A stretch of 64,000 bases of DNA from assembly GCA_026119935.1 (NCBI GenBank), contig JALRMH010000021.1:558001-622000 (forward strand), given 5' to 3'. The stretch is from Endothia cerciana. Taxonomy: Eukaryota; Ascomycota; Sordariomycetes; Diaporthales; Cryphonectriaceae. The position numbers were made by a program, and so were the translations under genes. Positions 31,528-42,600 of this stretch are shown piece by piece; position 1 is the first letter of the stretch, and each line of letters starts with the position of its first letter. The notes under the pieces were generated by a model, which ran no database searches, was not told the DNA's origin, and was given only the letters and a program-made list of their open reading frames with translations.

Positions 31528-33612
31528 ATGAGAGCATCGCTACCACTCGTCATATCAGCCTTGGGCTGGCAGGCCTCGGCCCGTTTCCTGGCATGGACCC
31601 TCGACATCAGAGGTGCCGACCTGGCCCGGCCGGCTGAGACCCGGGCGCCAGACCTACGGGATGTTGACGTCGACATAATAATACCATCGGAACCCGTCGT
31701 CACGCCACCGCCCTCCCAGGCCGCCCTGGAGCTCCTCCTCAGGCGGTCCTCCTCCGGCTCCGGCTCCGGCTCCAACACCTGGGAGAACGCCAACACGTGC
31801 GGCTGGTACTCGGGCCTCTCCTCCAAGCCCTACGTCTGCGACTCGCCGCTCAGCTGCGCCACCGACACCGACAATGTCGTCGCGTGCAGCACCGCGGGCA
31901 TCAACCAGTTCTACACCGTCTGCCTGGACTACGAGGCCTTCCAGTCGTCCAAGTGCACCTCCGCAGGCCCCAAGACGGGCTGCTGCACGGACGCCTCCGA
32001 ACCGGCCTGTGGGACCTTCCTCTGGACGGGGACCCCCACGCGTTCCATGTACAAGTGCTTCGCCACCCCGACCATCATCTCCATGCTGGACGAGCCGCAG
32101 GTCGTCGTCGCCGCCGCGAGCAGCAGCGCAGCAGCGGCGAGTTCCAGTTCGGCGGCCGCGGCCGCATCCAGGTCCTCCGCTGCGGCGGCCTCCTCGGCGG
32201 CCGCGGCCGGCCAGGCGAGCGCGGTTGGGGGATCCAGCGTCACGATAACGACGACGGCGTCGGACGGCTCCAGCACGACGTTCACGGCTGTGGCGGGCGC
32301 CACGGGCACCGCGAGCGGGGTGACGTTTATGAGCAGCGTGCAGTATACGACGACCGGTAGTGACGGCTCGTCGACGACGTACACCGCCATCGCCGAGAGC
32401 GGGACGGACGGGGGTGACGGGAGTGGAGGTGGACAGGGCAGTGGGGGCAGAAACATCGGCGCGATCGTGGGAGGGGTCGTCGGCGCCATCATGGGCCTGC
32501 TGCTCCTGCTGCTCCTGCTGTGCTATATGATGCGCAAGCGCAACAAGTTTGCATTCACCCTGTGCGGCGGCAAGAAGAAGACCAAGAAGGAGAAGCATGT
32601 CCACAACAAGGAGTACAGCGAGAAGAACGTCGACAAGCGCGCGTACAACACGAAGTCACCATCCGGCTCGTCCTCCGGGGGCAAGGGCCTCTCCCTCTCG
32701 CTGGGCGGCGCCGGCGAGAGGAAGACAAGGAAGGAGAAGAACACCACCAAGAACTACTACTACGGCGACGAGGTCAAGAACGACAACAGGTCATACGACA
32801 AGCGCGCCTGGGAGGACAACCGCGGGTACGGCGACAGGTCCGGCCCGCACCCCCGGTCCGTCACGCCCTCGCAGCAGCCGCAGAACTTCCACCTCGAGGT
32901 CGGAGGCCGGGGCGGCGGGGACAACCCCGAGCGGGGTGCGGGACCGCACGGTTTCGGACCGGCCGACGAGACGCTCGTCGGCATCGCTGCACTCGGCGGC
33001 CGTGGCTCGTCGAGGCGCGAGCACAGGGGGCCACAGGGCCGTTCGAGGACGTCGTGGGACCCCGATTCCCGATCGCCATCACCGAGCCCCGTGCCCGAGG
33101 CCGTCATCGCTGGGGCCGGGAGCACGTCGAGGCGGGACAGGCGGAAACAGCAGCGCAGACACGCGCGTGGCGAGCACACGCCCTCGCCGGAGCCCGAGTC
33201 CCCCGTCGCCGAATCAGAAATGGGGTATGGACGGGAGAGGGGTGTGCAGAGCGGGCAGAGCGGGCGAAGTTCTGAGGTCGAGCACGGCGACGGGTACGCA
33301 CGTGAGCCTCAGCAGCCACAGCACGTCCACGTGCATGTCCACGTCCACGATCGAGACCGCGAGCCCGGTCGGGACCGTGAGCACGACCGCGGCCGGGAGA
33401 GTGCCCGGGGAGGGCATTATGACCAGGACGAGGCTTCCGGTGACGAGCTGGAGGAGGAGGAGTGGGCACAGGAGCAGGAGCGCCACGGGGGGGGGACCCA
33501 CCGATATCATCCTAATTCTGGCCGGCGGAACGTGCCGGCGTCGAGGAGCCCGTCACCACCGCCGGCGGGACTGACGCCTCATCCTGATGATTTTATCGGA
33601 CGCGGTCTCTGA
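31528..33612 (+). CDS. Single-pass, cysteine-rich sensor-like membrane protein
   Basis: A single-exon gene for about 694 residues. Order: signal peptide-like N-terminus; an ectodomain with about ten cysteines (NTCGWYSG, YVCDSPLSC, VACSTAG, FYTVCLDY, SKCTSAGPKTGCC, PACGTFLW, YKCFATPTI); an Ala/Ser-rich stalk; a Ser/Thr-rich segment with a duplicated TTxxSDGSSTT unit; a Gly-rich linker; one TM helix at about residues 311-333 (IGAIVGGVVGAIMGLLLLLL) followed by MRKRNK; and a long basic, disordered cytosolic tail with SPSPSP and a His-Val repeat (HVHVHVHVH). Layout is like fungal wall-stress (Mid2/Wsc-type) sensors, but no WSC domain is evident. Signal sensing or wall anchoring is inference. I chose the Met at 31528 because the upstream in-frame extension is Arg-rich and would spoil the signal peptide. 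Confidence 0.8.
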   Translation: MRASLPLVISALGWQASARFLAWTLDIRGADLARPAETRAPDLRDVDVDIIIPSEPVVTPPPSQAALELLLRRSSSGSGSGSNTWENANTCGWYSGLSSKPYVCDSPLSCATDTDNVVACSTAGINQFYTVCLDYEAFQSSKCTSAGPKTGCCTDASEPACGTFLWTGTPTRSMYKCFATPTIISMLDEPQVVVAAASSSAAAASSSSAAAAASRSSAAAASSAAAAGQASAVGGSSVTITTTASDGSSTTFTAVAGATGTASGVTFMSSVQYTTTGSDGSSTTYTAIAESGTDGGDGSGGGQGSGGRNIGAIVGGVVGAIMGLLLLLLLLCYMMRKRNKFAFTLCGGKKKTKKEKHVHNKEYSEKNVDKRAYNTKSPSGSSSGGKGLSLSLGGAGERKTRKEKNTTKNYYYGDEVKNDNRSYDKRAWEDNRGYGDRSGPHPRSVTPSQQPQNFHLEVGGRGGGDNPERGAGPHGFGPADETLVGIAALGGRGSSRREHRGPQGRSRTSWDPDSRSPSPSPVPEAVIAGAGSTSRRDRRKQQRRHARGEHTPSPEPESPVAESEMGYGRERGVQSGQSGRSSEVEHGDGYAREPQQPQHVHVHVHVHDRDREPGRDREHDRGRESARGGHYDQDEASGDELEEEEWAQEQERHGGGTHRYHPNSGRRNVPASRSPSPPPAGLTPHPDDFIGRGL

Positions 33613-34038
33613 GCTGGCAAGCCCGAGAACGGGCGAGCGCCTGAGGCCTGTGGTCGGCTTTTTTTTTTTTTTTTTTTTTCTTCCGGTTATTTTTCGTTAT
33701 TTTTTCCTCTAGTTTGAGAATGGCGGCTGGTGAGCCGCCCCCTCCCCCCTTCTGAGACATGCCTGTCTCACGGCAACAGGCGTGGCTGGTTTACACGCCG
33801 CGCGACGGAGCCGGAGAGGGTAGATGGGGGGGATGTGTTCTTATATCGACGGGAACATGACTGCACGGCATTTAGATGGTAATTGAAGATGCTCAAACCT
33901 GTGTGATGTACTACTTTACTGCCTGTTCAGGTTTTTTTGTGACCGGTCACTTCTCACCAACATGCCCTGCTGTTCTCCACACATGATCAGCACCGAACAG
34001 CCGCTCCCCCCCCCCCCAAAGTCAGACCACCGGGTTTA
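33613..34038. other. Convergent 3' intergenic region
   Basis: Contains a T20-type tract at 33659-33679 just after the sensor-like gene, followed by further T-rich sequence suitable for 3'-end formation, and a C-run at about 34007. No gene. Confidence 0.6.
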
Positions 34039-34078
34039 CTCCTCCTCCTCCTCCTCCTCCTCCTCCTCCTCCTCCTCC
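34039..34078. repeat. (TCC)n microsatellite abutting a stop codon
   Basis: About 13 TCC triplets lying immediately downstream of the TAA (34081-34079) of the dehydrogenase on the minus strand. Confidence 0.9.
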
Positions 34079-35021
34079 TTAGAGCCGGCTCTCCCGCTTC
34101 TTCACAAAGTGCATGTTCACGGGCGTGATGGCCTCCTCCCCGCCCAGCACGGCCAGTATGTTCCTCATGGCCAGCTCCTCGAACCCGATGTGCGTCTCCA
34201 CCGTGCCCCCGGCGTTGTGACACGTGAGCATCACCCGCCCCGGGTTCCGCGCCGCCTGGTCCCTTCCCTGCGGGCCCGGGCCGCCGGCGAGCTCGGCGCC
34301 GGCGAGCGCCAGCAGCCGGCGGCTCACGCGCGGCTCGTCGGCGTGCACGTCCAGCGCGGCGGCCGAGAGGCGGCCGTCCCCGAGGGCGTCGGCGAGGGCG
34401 TCCTCGTCGACCAGGGAGCCCCGGGCGATGTTGACGAAGCGGGCGCCCGGCCGCGCGAGCCAGCCGAGGCTCTCGGCGCCGACCAGCGGCCGGCCGTCCG
34501 GGCTGGCGGGTGTGCACAGGACGATGCAGTCGGAGGCGGCCATCAGCGACCGCAGGGTGGGGTGGAAGGCGGCGCCGAGCCGCGCCTCGAGGGCCGGGTC
34601 CTTGCGGACCACGTCGTGGTAGTGCACCTCCATGCCCATGCTCGGGTTGCCCAGCTTGGCGGCGACCAGCTGGCCGATCTTGCCCAGCCCGATGAGGCCC
34701 AGGCGGTGGCCGCGCGGGTTGTGCGAGTGCGCCGTGGTGTGGTCGTGGGAGAAGCGGAAGGCGGCCGCGGCGTCCTCGTCCGGCCGCGCCGAGGTGAGGT
34801 AGGGGATCGTGGCCGCGCCCATGACCCAGGGGAGGTGCCGGAAGGTCGAGATGACCATGGCCACGGCGAAGTCGGCCACGGACTCTGCGGCCGCCAGGCC
34901 GCCGTTGCAGTAGATGATGCCTGTTTTTTGGGGGGGGGGGGGGGGTTTTCCTGTCAGCACTTACATACTCGTTCCCATCTCAACCCTCTCTGCCTCCCAC
35001 CCCATATCCTCATCACCACCG

Positions 35022-35057
<36 letters not shown>

Positions 35058-35410
35058 CCCATACAGAAGACGGGGGACAGGGACTCACCCTTCTTCCCCA
35101 GCAGCTCGGTGTCGGCCCAGTCGAACCCGGCGCCCGCGCTCGCGAACACCCTCACGCTGTCCGGCAGCAGGCCGATGAGCTCGGCGTCCCACCTGCCCAT
35201 CTCCCCGCCGGTGCCCCAGAACGGCCGGAAGATGGCGGCGAAGTCGCCCCACCGCCGCTCGCGCAGGGCGCGCATGAACTCGGGCCGCTCGCGCTCCGCG
35301 GCGCCCGGCCGGACCACGGTGAACCGCGACGAGAGGAGGGCGTAGGTCTCGGGGTTGTACTTGATGGGGTCGCCTATGTGGAGGACGACCGGCCTCGCGG
35401 GGGCAGCCAT
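34079..35410 (-). CDS. D-isomer-specific 2-hydroxyacid dehydrogenase
   Basis: An NAD(P)-dependent oxidoreductase acting on 2-hydroxy/2-keto acids (glyoxylate/hydroxypyruvate reductase or D-mandelate dehydrogenase-like), 387 residues, probably cytosolic. Exon 1 is 35410-35089, the intron 35088-34921 (168 nt, with ATC microsatellite and poly-G), and exon 2 34920-34079. The Rossmann signature is GLIGLGKIG. Catalytic residues are visible: the Arg in NIARGSLVDEDAL, the Glu in LDVHADEP, and the His in LTCHNAGGTVETHIG. ESVADFAVAMVIST is the helix before the NAD domain. An insertion of about 20 residues (GGPGPQGRDQAARNPGR) lies between the Glu and His motifs. The exact substrate is not deducible. Confidence 0.92.
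35022..35057. repeat. (ATC)n microsatellite in the dehydrogenase intron
   Basis: About 12 ATC triplets in the only intron of the 2-hydroxyacid dehydrogenase gene, near its donor side. Confidence 0.9.
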
Positions 35411-36819
35411 ACCTGGGCTGGTGGGTTGTGGGTGGGGGGCGGGGAGAAGGGGGAGGGCGCCCGGTCGGAGGGGGCCCTTGGGTTTTATCCTGGGGGCTGG
35501 AGAGTCTTGTGAGGGTGGGTGGCCTGTCCCCGTCCTCTGAGAGCCGGTAGTTGCGCCTCGAGAGGAATTCGTCGTGAGGTCTCTTCGTCTGAGATGAGAC
35601 TGCTGCAGTGTTACATCGACGGGAGAGGCCCTTCACCGCAGCAGGCTGGGCGGTCCTATGCTAGGCCGACAGGGGACTCTTGGGCGGGGGACGAAGGTCC
35701 GGGTAAATGCTGGCCCAGAATACTCCCAAAATGAAGAATAAAAAAATAAGAGGGACGGCCCCTAGATATCAAACAGCAGGTCGGCAGTCTGCAGACGAAA
35801 GAAAAGCACCAGCGCGCGCTCGCAGGCCTGGTCTTAACCCAGAGCACGGTGCCCCAGGTGGTCGGCCCTACACCATTTATACTTATGCGCCCCCCCCCCC
35901 CCTCCCCTCCTTGCCTTTCTCGTAAGAAAGAACCACACTTTCCTGCCTGTGAGACGCAAAGCAGGGAGCGGAGGAGGAGCCCGCGACGATGATGTCGCAT
36001 CCGCTTTAGGCCAATTTCCCCGCGCCCGCAGTGGCATCTCTGCCCGGGCTCGAAAGAGTCTGGGGTAAAAAGTCCCGATTCTGGAGGCCCACAGGAGGCC
36101 GACGGACATGTCATGTCAGTCGAGCCCCACGGCTGAGTGATGGTCCGGGTGATATTGGACGGGATACAACCAGGAGGATCCCCCCCCTCCCCCTCGGCTG
36201 TACGCCCTGGTCTCTTTTTGAAGTTTTTGTTTACTTATTTATCTTCTATCCGCGGGCGCGTTGATCAAGAGACTATGTTCATACCCTACTCACGCGAGAC
36301 CCTGATACGCACTGGCGCTACGAAGAGACGACATGGAAAGAGTTCCACCCTATGGATCCGTGCTCCGCATATTTCCCAAGCGGGGTTCAGAATACTCCAT
36401 ACCCAAACTCGTAAGGGGGGGTGAAGGTCAAGGTAGGGAAGTCTCTCGCAGCATTATTATTTATTATTACCTTTCCAAGCCCATCCTCGCTTCTTTTACT
36501 ATCTGTGCATGGGGGGTCTCTTTGTCCCCAGGAGCCAGAGCCATCACCCAGCGGCACTTGATGCAGTCCATTTATTTCATTACACGAGCGATATGTCTGC
36601 TCACCTAAGCGATCCCTACAGAGATATTTATATGGTCGCTGCTGCTGCCAGGGAGTGGTCAGAGAGGCAAAAAACCACCTGTCATACGTTCACCTGCCGT
36701 GTTATGTCTGGGGGAGGTCCGGACTACTGTTGCTTCTATTGTATGCATGCGTGCATGTGCATGCATAGAGAGTAATTAGGCGGGGATGGAGTAGCAGAAG
36801 AGATGGTCCGTCAAGATGG

Positions 36820-36852
36820 CTTGGTCAACACCTTGGTCGACACCTTGGTCGA
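36820..36852. repeat. Short tandem repeat, three units of about 12 bp
   Basis: Three consecutive units based on CCTTGGTCGACA (the first with AA for GA). The units contain GTCGAC palindromes. Could be a regulator-binding array or chance. Confidence 0.6.
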
Positions 36853-37515
36853 AGGTTGTGAGAGACTCCCCGGGCAGACGGAACCCCAGAGGCGGTCCTC
36901 CGACCGGGAGCTCGGCAGGACGGGGCAGGGAAAGTCAACAAGAAGAGATGCCGCGCCTTCAAGATCAAGCTGCCGCTTCCGCAGTCTTCCCTCGGCAGCT
37001 CGCTGCTTAGGAGGTTGGCGAGCTGGACTGCTGGGGCTTGGAGTGAGGACGGCAGGACGTAATTGGGCCGTGGCGGGAGGTTGGGAGATCCCCACGGCAG
37101 GGCGTCTGGAATAAGTCTCGCATCCGGAAGGGGTTGTAGATGGCCATCTGTAGTCTAATAAGGCGGAGCCTGGAGAAGTAACTGCCTTGGCTTGCGGAAT
37201 CATGTACTTAGTCGAGAACAGAAGAACCTGCGAGCAAGGTGTAGAGGCTCAACAGAGCCCTACCATATACAGCCACACTCGTGACTAGTGAAGCAAATGA
37301 GACATGGTAGGCGATAATCGAGCTTGGCTCACTTTAAACCACTACAATATATCTCCACAAGTGTATAATGAGATCCAGGGGCCGCTTCAGAAGCGCACGC
37401 CTGATAACCCCCCTCCCTTTCACCTCTCCCCTTTTCTCTCTGTATCAATTTAAATCCTTGTGGACCTGCGTACGATCGGATAGCGGGTGGCGATTCTTCC
37501 CGTTGGCAATGCCCA

Positions 37516-37547
37516 GGTGGTGGTGGTGGTGGTGGTGGTGGTGGTGG
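37516..37547. repeat. (GGT)n microsatellite
   Basis: About 10 perfect GGT triplets in intergenic DNA; flanking ORFs reading through it as poly-Val, poly-Trp or poly-His are artefacts. Confidence 0.9.
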
Positions 37548-38131
37548 GTGGCATGTCCATGCAACACAACCGCTGGAGATCGACCCGACGGGCCAACCCA
37601 GGTTGGCCTCTGGATAGGGTATGCTTCGGAGCACATACTGGTTTCTATGCCATACTTGCGTCCGTACAGGTGACGCATGGTTAAATTTAATTCGGGGTAG
37701 GGGCGGGGAGCGCCACCGGATTTGCTTAACGTGCGTGTGGTGTCTTACATGCATGCAGTAAGCTGATTCTGAAAGCGGTCGCACCCTGTGAGCCTCCGTC
37801 ATCATCATCTGCGCACCTTACTCACCGGGACGAAGGCCGGCCTCTCTTCTCTGTCGTCTGGCAATATCCTCCCTCCTGGCGTACGAAATCCCCAGGTTCC
37901 ACGTGAGACCCAGCAGATGCGACGCCAACCAGGCTGCCCGGGCGTTCGAGCCGCAGGCTGAGCTCGTCACTGAGACATTGGGACATTGCCGTGACGGTTC
38001 CAGAGCACCGCTGGCAGGGCCGACTCTACTTCTCCACCGCGTAAGTCTTCCGAAATTAGGTTTCCTGATGTGTGGGACGAGTTGGAAACAAAAACCCGCG
38101 GTGCAGGCGAACTTTGCCGCATGCCCACATC

Positions 38132-38139
38132 GTATATAA
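38132..38139 (+). promoter_or_regulatory. Putative TATA box of the rhodopsin-type gene
   Basis: GTATATAA about 230 bases upstream of the ATG at 38369. Motif match only. Confidence 0.4.
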
Positions 38140-38368
38140 GCTTGTGGCTGCCATGACCGCATGTGGTAGACCTTGATCCTACCCAACTCCCAGCCTGGTG
38201 GTGTGGACCTGGCCATGCTCTCCTCCCCTTTCGCCGATTACTCTCACGGGCGCCGAGGGGACATTACATGAAACCACCCAAACCCCCCCCCCCCCCCAAA
38301 TCCGATCACTCCAGCTGGCCCTTCACTCCAGAGTCGGGCCTCATGGGCTTTCGCGACCCTGATGCACA

Positions 38369-39683
38369 ATGGGCCTTCAGGGGCAGGCCATCGGCCTCTT
38401 CGTCTTCTTTCCTGTACTGACCACCATCACCCTTGGGCTTCGGCTTTTCGTGCGTACGAGACTATGTAAGGGCGCATTTGGCTGGGACGATGTTGCCCTT
38501 ATCATCACATGGGTAAGTCTTGATGCGCCTCGGGGGCCGGACTCGTGCTTCCAACCCCCAGCGGTGGCGGTCTCTGACGATACAAACAACAAACAGGTCG
38601 GCCTGCTTCTCTGGGTTGGGTTTGCCTGGAAGTCCATCACATATACCCACGGCACGGCCGAGTGGGCAATGGTATGTCGTCCCCGAGGCGCCCAGGCCAC
38701 CTTCCCAACAACACACCTCTTACTGACCCCAAGCCCACCAGTATCACGCCGCCAAGGACGATATATGCTATGTCATCAGCGGTACGGTGAAGATCAGTGT
38801 GGCCCTCGTGCTCTACCGGCTCGACAGCCGGCTGTTCATACGCGTCATCCTGATGGCCGACATGGTCATCTGCGCCATCTGGACGATCGTCGCCACTCTT
38901 GTCATCGGTGTGGGCTGTGAGAGCAACAGTCCGCTGGCCCTGGGTGCCTCCGTGTGTGAGGCGACGAACTACGCGCAGGAGGCCTCGTACGTTGTTTTCA
39001 ACGTGGCCCACGTGCTTATACCCATTTTGATCCTGTGGGGCGTCCATGTCACCGGCAACCTGAAATGGGCCGTCGTGTCCCTATTTGCTGTCGGGCTGCT
39101 GTGAGTTATGCCCTTTCATGCCCCAGTCCACCTCTGCCCGCGCGCCCGGACTTGGCCGCGCGTACATGTATCAGGGCTGCCGCGGAGGCTGACCAGGTCC
39201 GGCCGTTTCCCTAGTGCTGTCGTCGCTGCGGTCATAAAGCTCCAGGTCTATGTCGCCCTGTACCATCCGGCCCCGTCCACGGACTACGCCGCGCTATCGC
39301 TCCAGAGCACCATCTGGGCCGTGGCGGAGCACGGCCTGTCCCTGTTCGCGGCGTCGATCCTCGCGATCAGGCCCTTCTTCACGTACATGTCAAAGTCCCT
39401 GTCCAACAGCCTGTACGGCGGGGACACCCGGAAGACGTCGGACGCCTCGGGCCGCAGCAACTCGCTCGGCGCCTCGAAGAGCCCGACCTGGCCGGACACT
39501 CGGGGGTCTGCTGCGGAGATGGGCGTGGTCGGGGTGCGCAGCGAGGTGGACGTCCGCAGCGAGTACGGTGTCGAGGGCGACCTGCGGCACCCGGCGTACA
39601 CGGTGGATGTGTACAACGAGAGTACCAGGAGGCTGGTGATGGGGGCCAAGGAGGAACTGGGAGTCGGCATCAGCCCTGCTTGA
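38369..39683 (+). CDS. Rhodopsin-domain (PTH11-type) integral membrane protein
   Basis: A predicted 348-residue, multi-pass plasma-membrane protein of the fungal rhodopsin/PTH11-related family, members of which act as putative G-protein-coupled receptors. Exons are 38369-38512, 38597-38671, 38742-39100 and 39215-39683; all junctions have good donors (GTAAGT, GTATGT, GTGAGT). The family hallmark FGWDDVALI precedes TM2. Hydrophobic segments include GQAIGLFVFFPVLTTITLGL, VGLLLWVGFAW, ISGTVKISVALVLYRLD, ADMVICAIWTIVATLVIGVG, VVFNVAHVLIPILILWGV, LKWAVVSLFAVGLLAVVAAV and a TM7 containing AEHGLSLFAASILAIRP. A 120-residue polar cytosolic tail follows. The N-terminus is short: TM1 begins almost at the Met, so an additional upstream exon is possible. 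Confidence 0.85.
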
Positions 39684-42600
39684 AGAGCAGGGTCCTGTAC
39701 GGTGGTTTTTTGGTTGGGGGGGGGGGTGTGTTTTTTCCTCGTAAATTTTAGCCTCGCGAGAATCCCAGCGCTTGAAGTATATATACTACATACTACGTAT
39801 AAAAAACAAAGAAAAAAGATGAATCATGGCACGCTTAAACTCGTGATTCTCCTCCGACAGACCGGCCCATTGAACTGGCGTTAACCGGTGGTTCAGGCTG
39901 TCACCAAGGTTTCCTGTTATCTTCAGGTTATAACCAAGCCGATTAGGTGTTGCCCATGTATCGCCTTCTTCCCCGTGATGGTATTAGCAGAAGAATCTAG
40001 TCGGGAGTGGGGCTCTGGGTTTGACCCTCGAGCCCAAAACCTGCAGCGTCGTTGGGTTTCCGGTGCTGGAAGCCGACAGCTCCATCAGGAGGATGAAATA
40101 GGGCGGAGGCAACTGAACTCCATAGGGCCCAGTTGATCTGAATCTGAGCGGGTTCGACCCGCTGCCGTGCCGCCGTACGAAGGCTGTCCCTACCCAACAC
40201 CAAGGCAGGCCGCAGATATGGCGATCCATGACAGGCCGGGCGTGCTCGTGTTTCATGTACCTGCAGTAGTCATCCTCCTCCGACCAGTCGGATCTCAGTA
40301 TATCGAAGGGTCCTAGGGGGAAGCTACTGGCTGACCGCTGGGAGAATCATGGGGATGGCAGGACGGGTCTCCGATGGCGTAGCCGCAGACGTGGACGATA
40401 GCGATAAGTCGTCGTAGCAAGGATAGGTGTAGCCTTTTTCGATCAATAGCCCTCTCGACTAGATAGATCAGAGACGATTGTTCGCGTTGTTGGTCACCCG
40501 GGCCTGGGATAATCGGAGGCGATGCACCGACGCCTACAAGACATAGTCCTATAAGTAAGCCTTCGCGTGCTAGAGCAAGTGACAATTTAGTGGGGGCCGA
40601 TTTCGTCGAAATTTGCTGTAAAGAATACCGAGCTGTATCCAAGCAAGACCCAGGGTAACAAAGACCCCTCCTCTTCCTTGAAATTCTTTTTTTTTTGTTT
40701 TTGTTTTTTTTATACCAATCTTCAGCAGTCCGGTAGTGAGAGAGGGTCTGACCCATATCGGACAGCAACCTTCGACTCTCTGTGCAAGTAATAGAAACAG
40801 AAATGTCACAGAGCTGAGTGAAGAGTATGTGACAGAAAGGGAAATGATTACGTTTGTAAGCAGTGGCTTGTATCACATTTCGAGTTGGCGAGGTTGCTGT
40901 GTGTTATTGACTGACTCTGGGTCTCGAAGTGGAAGAAATTTCTGTAGGGCAGAACATTGTATGTGGATATCGTTGAAACTCTGGACGTGCCTCAAGACAG
41001 CATGCTTCACGGAGATATCCTCACATACAGTTATGCTCTCCACCTTGGTAGAGACGCTTTACGACTTTATCAGTGATCTGCGGAACTACACAGGATCAGC
41101 ATAACTGTTTTGCATCCAGGTCTTGCAAAGTGGCTGTTTCCTTCGACCTCTTCTGCGCAAAGATCCTCTCAGAACATGTGGCGTGTCACGATCACCCCGC
41201 TGCCGAGATAGTTATTTCATAGCAGCTCCTATGATGTTGTTGCTTATGGACCTCACATTTTCGGAGTTTTTCTCGACGGCTTGGAAGCATACATTTTTGG
41301 GGGAGCAGAGGCCAAGGTCATCACCGTAACCCGTGAGTGTACAAGCACCACTAGGTGTTTCTTGAGGCTGCCTCTTGCCTGTCTCTTTGATACTCTAGCG
41401 TGTGAGCCTCGGGGCACGTGGGCATTAACAGAGCGAAGGCATCATGAACAGCTCCGTCTGCCCGCAGAGACTATGGCATTCTGGGCAGAACAGCTCAGGA
41501 GTGAGGTGGGAAGAGTAAACTACGAGGTTGTAATGTCACTCCAGCGATGTGGGACTTGTTGCAATCCAGCAACCTCCTGGTGCTTGTGGGTTTCCTATCG
41601 CCAGAGCACTGCACCGGAGGAGAGGGGGGGGGGGGAAAGGGGGTTTTCCCTAAGCAGACTGCCCTGGGGTCACGAGGAGCTGTGTTGGGGCCCGGCGCTT
41701 GCTATGAAGAGATGGTACAAGGAATTCCTCAGAATCTCTTTCGCGGCTAACTGGGCCCCAAAAGTGTCGCTTACGCTCAGAGACCCAGTATCAAGTCAGA
41801 GGAAGAGGGGGGGGGGGGAGGGGCCCGTTTGGAACCCGGCTCGACTTTGGCCTGAGCAGAACAGACGACATTGTCCTTTGACAAGCTGACAGAAAGACAT
41901 CTGCACCGAACGACGGTTCACTGGTGAGGGCAGTCAAGGGGCGCTCGGCCTAACATTTGGCTGACCGGCAGGCCTGACAAATGACAGGTCTACCATAGCA
42001 ATACGAAGAAGGTGTGTACATAGCTACAGTACTACCCAGACGCATGTGCATTGCCTGGGGCACTCCAGCGCACTCGCACCTGTAGAACCAGAACCAGAAC
42101 CAGAAATGCCTAAGCCGATGGCCCCCACAGGTGAGTGAGTGATCTGGAACGCCCTTGGGCCAGTGCGGCAGACAAGAGGCGCTAGAGGCTGCATGAGACC
42201 GATGATGTGTTAACTGCGCCACCGATTTTCCAGACGGTCCAATGTCGAAAGGGCAGATCAGACAGACCCTGTGGCAATGTCTCGACCATGGCATGACGGA
42301 GGGGAGGGTGTCCAATATGCACTTGGGAATGGTGACGGAGGATCCGAGCTGCAACATCGAAGGCGGCCAGAAGACAATGACCTGGCCAGAAGACAGGGCC
42401 AGCCTCCGTCGTCGCAGAGCACGATCCGGCTCGAGGCAGCAACCTCGACCTCGAAACGTCGGTGACATATCGGAAATGGAGGGTGTCGACCTGTCCAGCA
42501 GGGCTGGAAAAGGTTACGAGAGCGAGCCGGATCGTTGGTACACAGAGCCCCTCCTCCCCTCACCACAGTAGTCTAGTGGACACATGTCAATGACAAGGAC

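Larger units (their letters stand above)
35411..38130. other. Long divergent intergenic region
   Basis: About 2.7 kb between the dehydrogenase and the rhodopsin-type gene. A TATA-like element for the dehydrogenase (minus-strand GGATAAAACC) lies at 35481-35490, 70-80 bases before its ATG. No further gene is seen; ORFs here have no family resemblance. A GGT microsatellite and a 12-bp tandem repeat are listed separately. Confidence 0.55.

Noticed and set aside
35022..35057. Regular short repeats that might suggest a CRISPR-like or satellite array
   Set aside because: It is a simple triplet microsatellite without spacers, in a eukaryotic intron.
33962..35512. 516-codon plus-strand ORF opposite the 2-hydroxyacid dehydrogenase
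   Set aside because: Reads microsatellites as poly-Ser and poly-Ile; the dehydrogenase motifs are all on the minus strand.
40144..40162. tRNA T-arm-like sequence GCGGGTTCGACCCGC
   Set aside because: The stem does not pair in the correct T-arm register, and no acceptor, D or anticodon arm fits around it.
41281..41889. 202-codon ORF in the gene-poor spacer
   Set aside because: Runs through two poly-G tracts as poly-Gly/Arg and lacks family similarity, a codon pattern or splice context.
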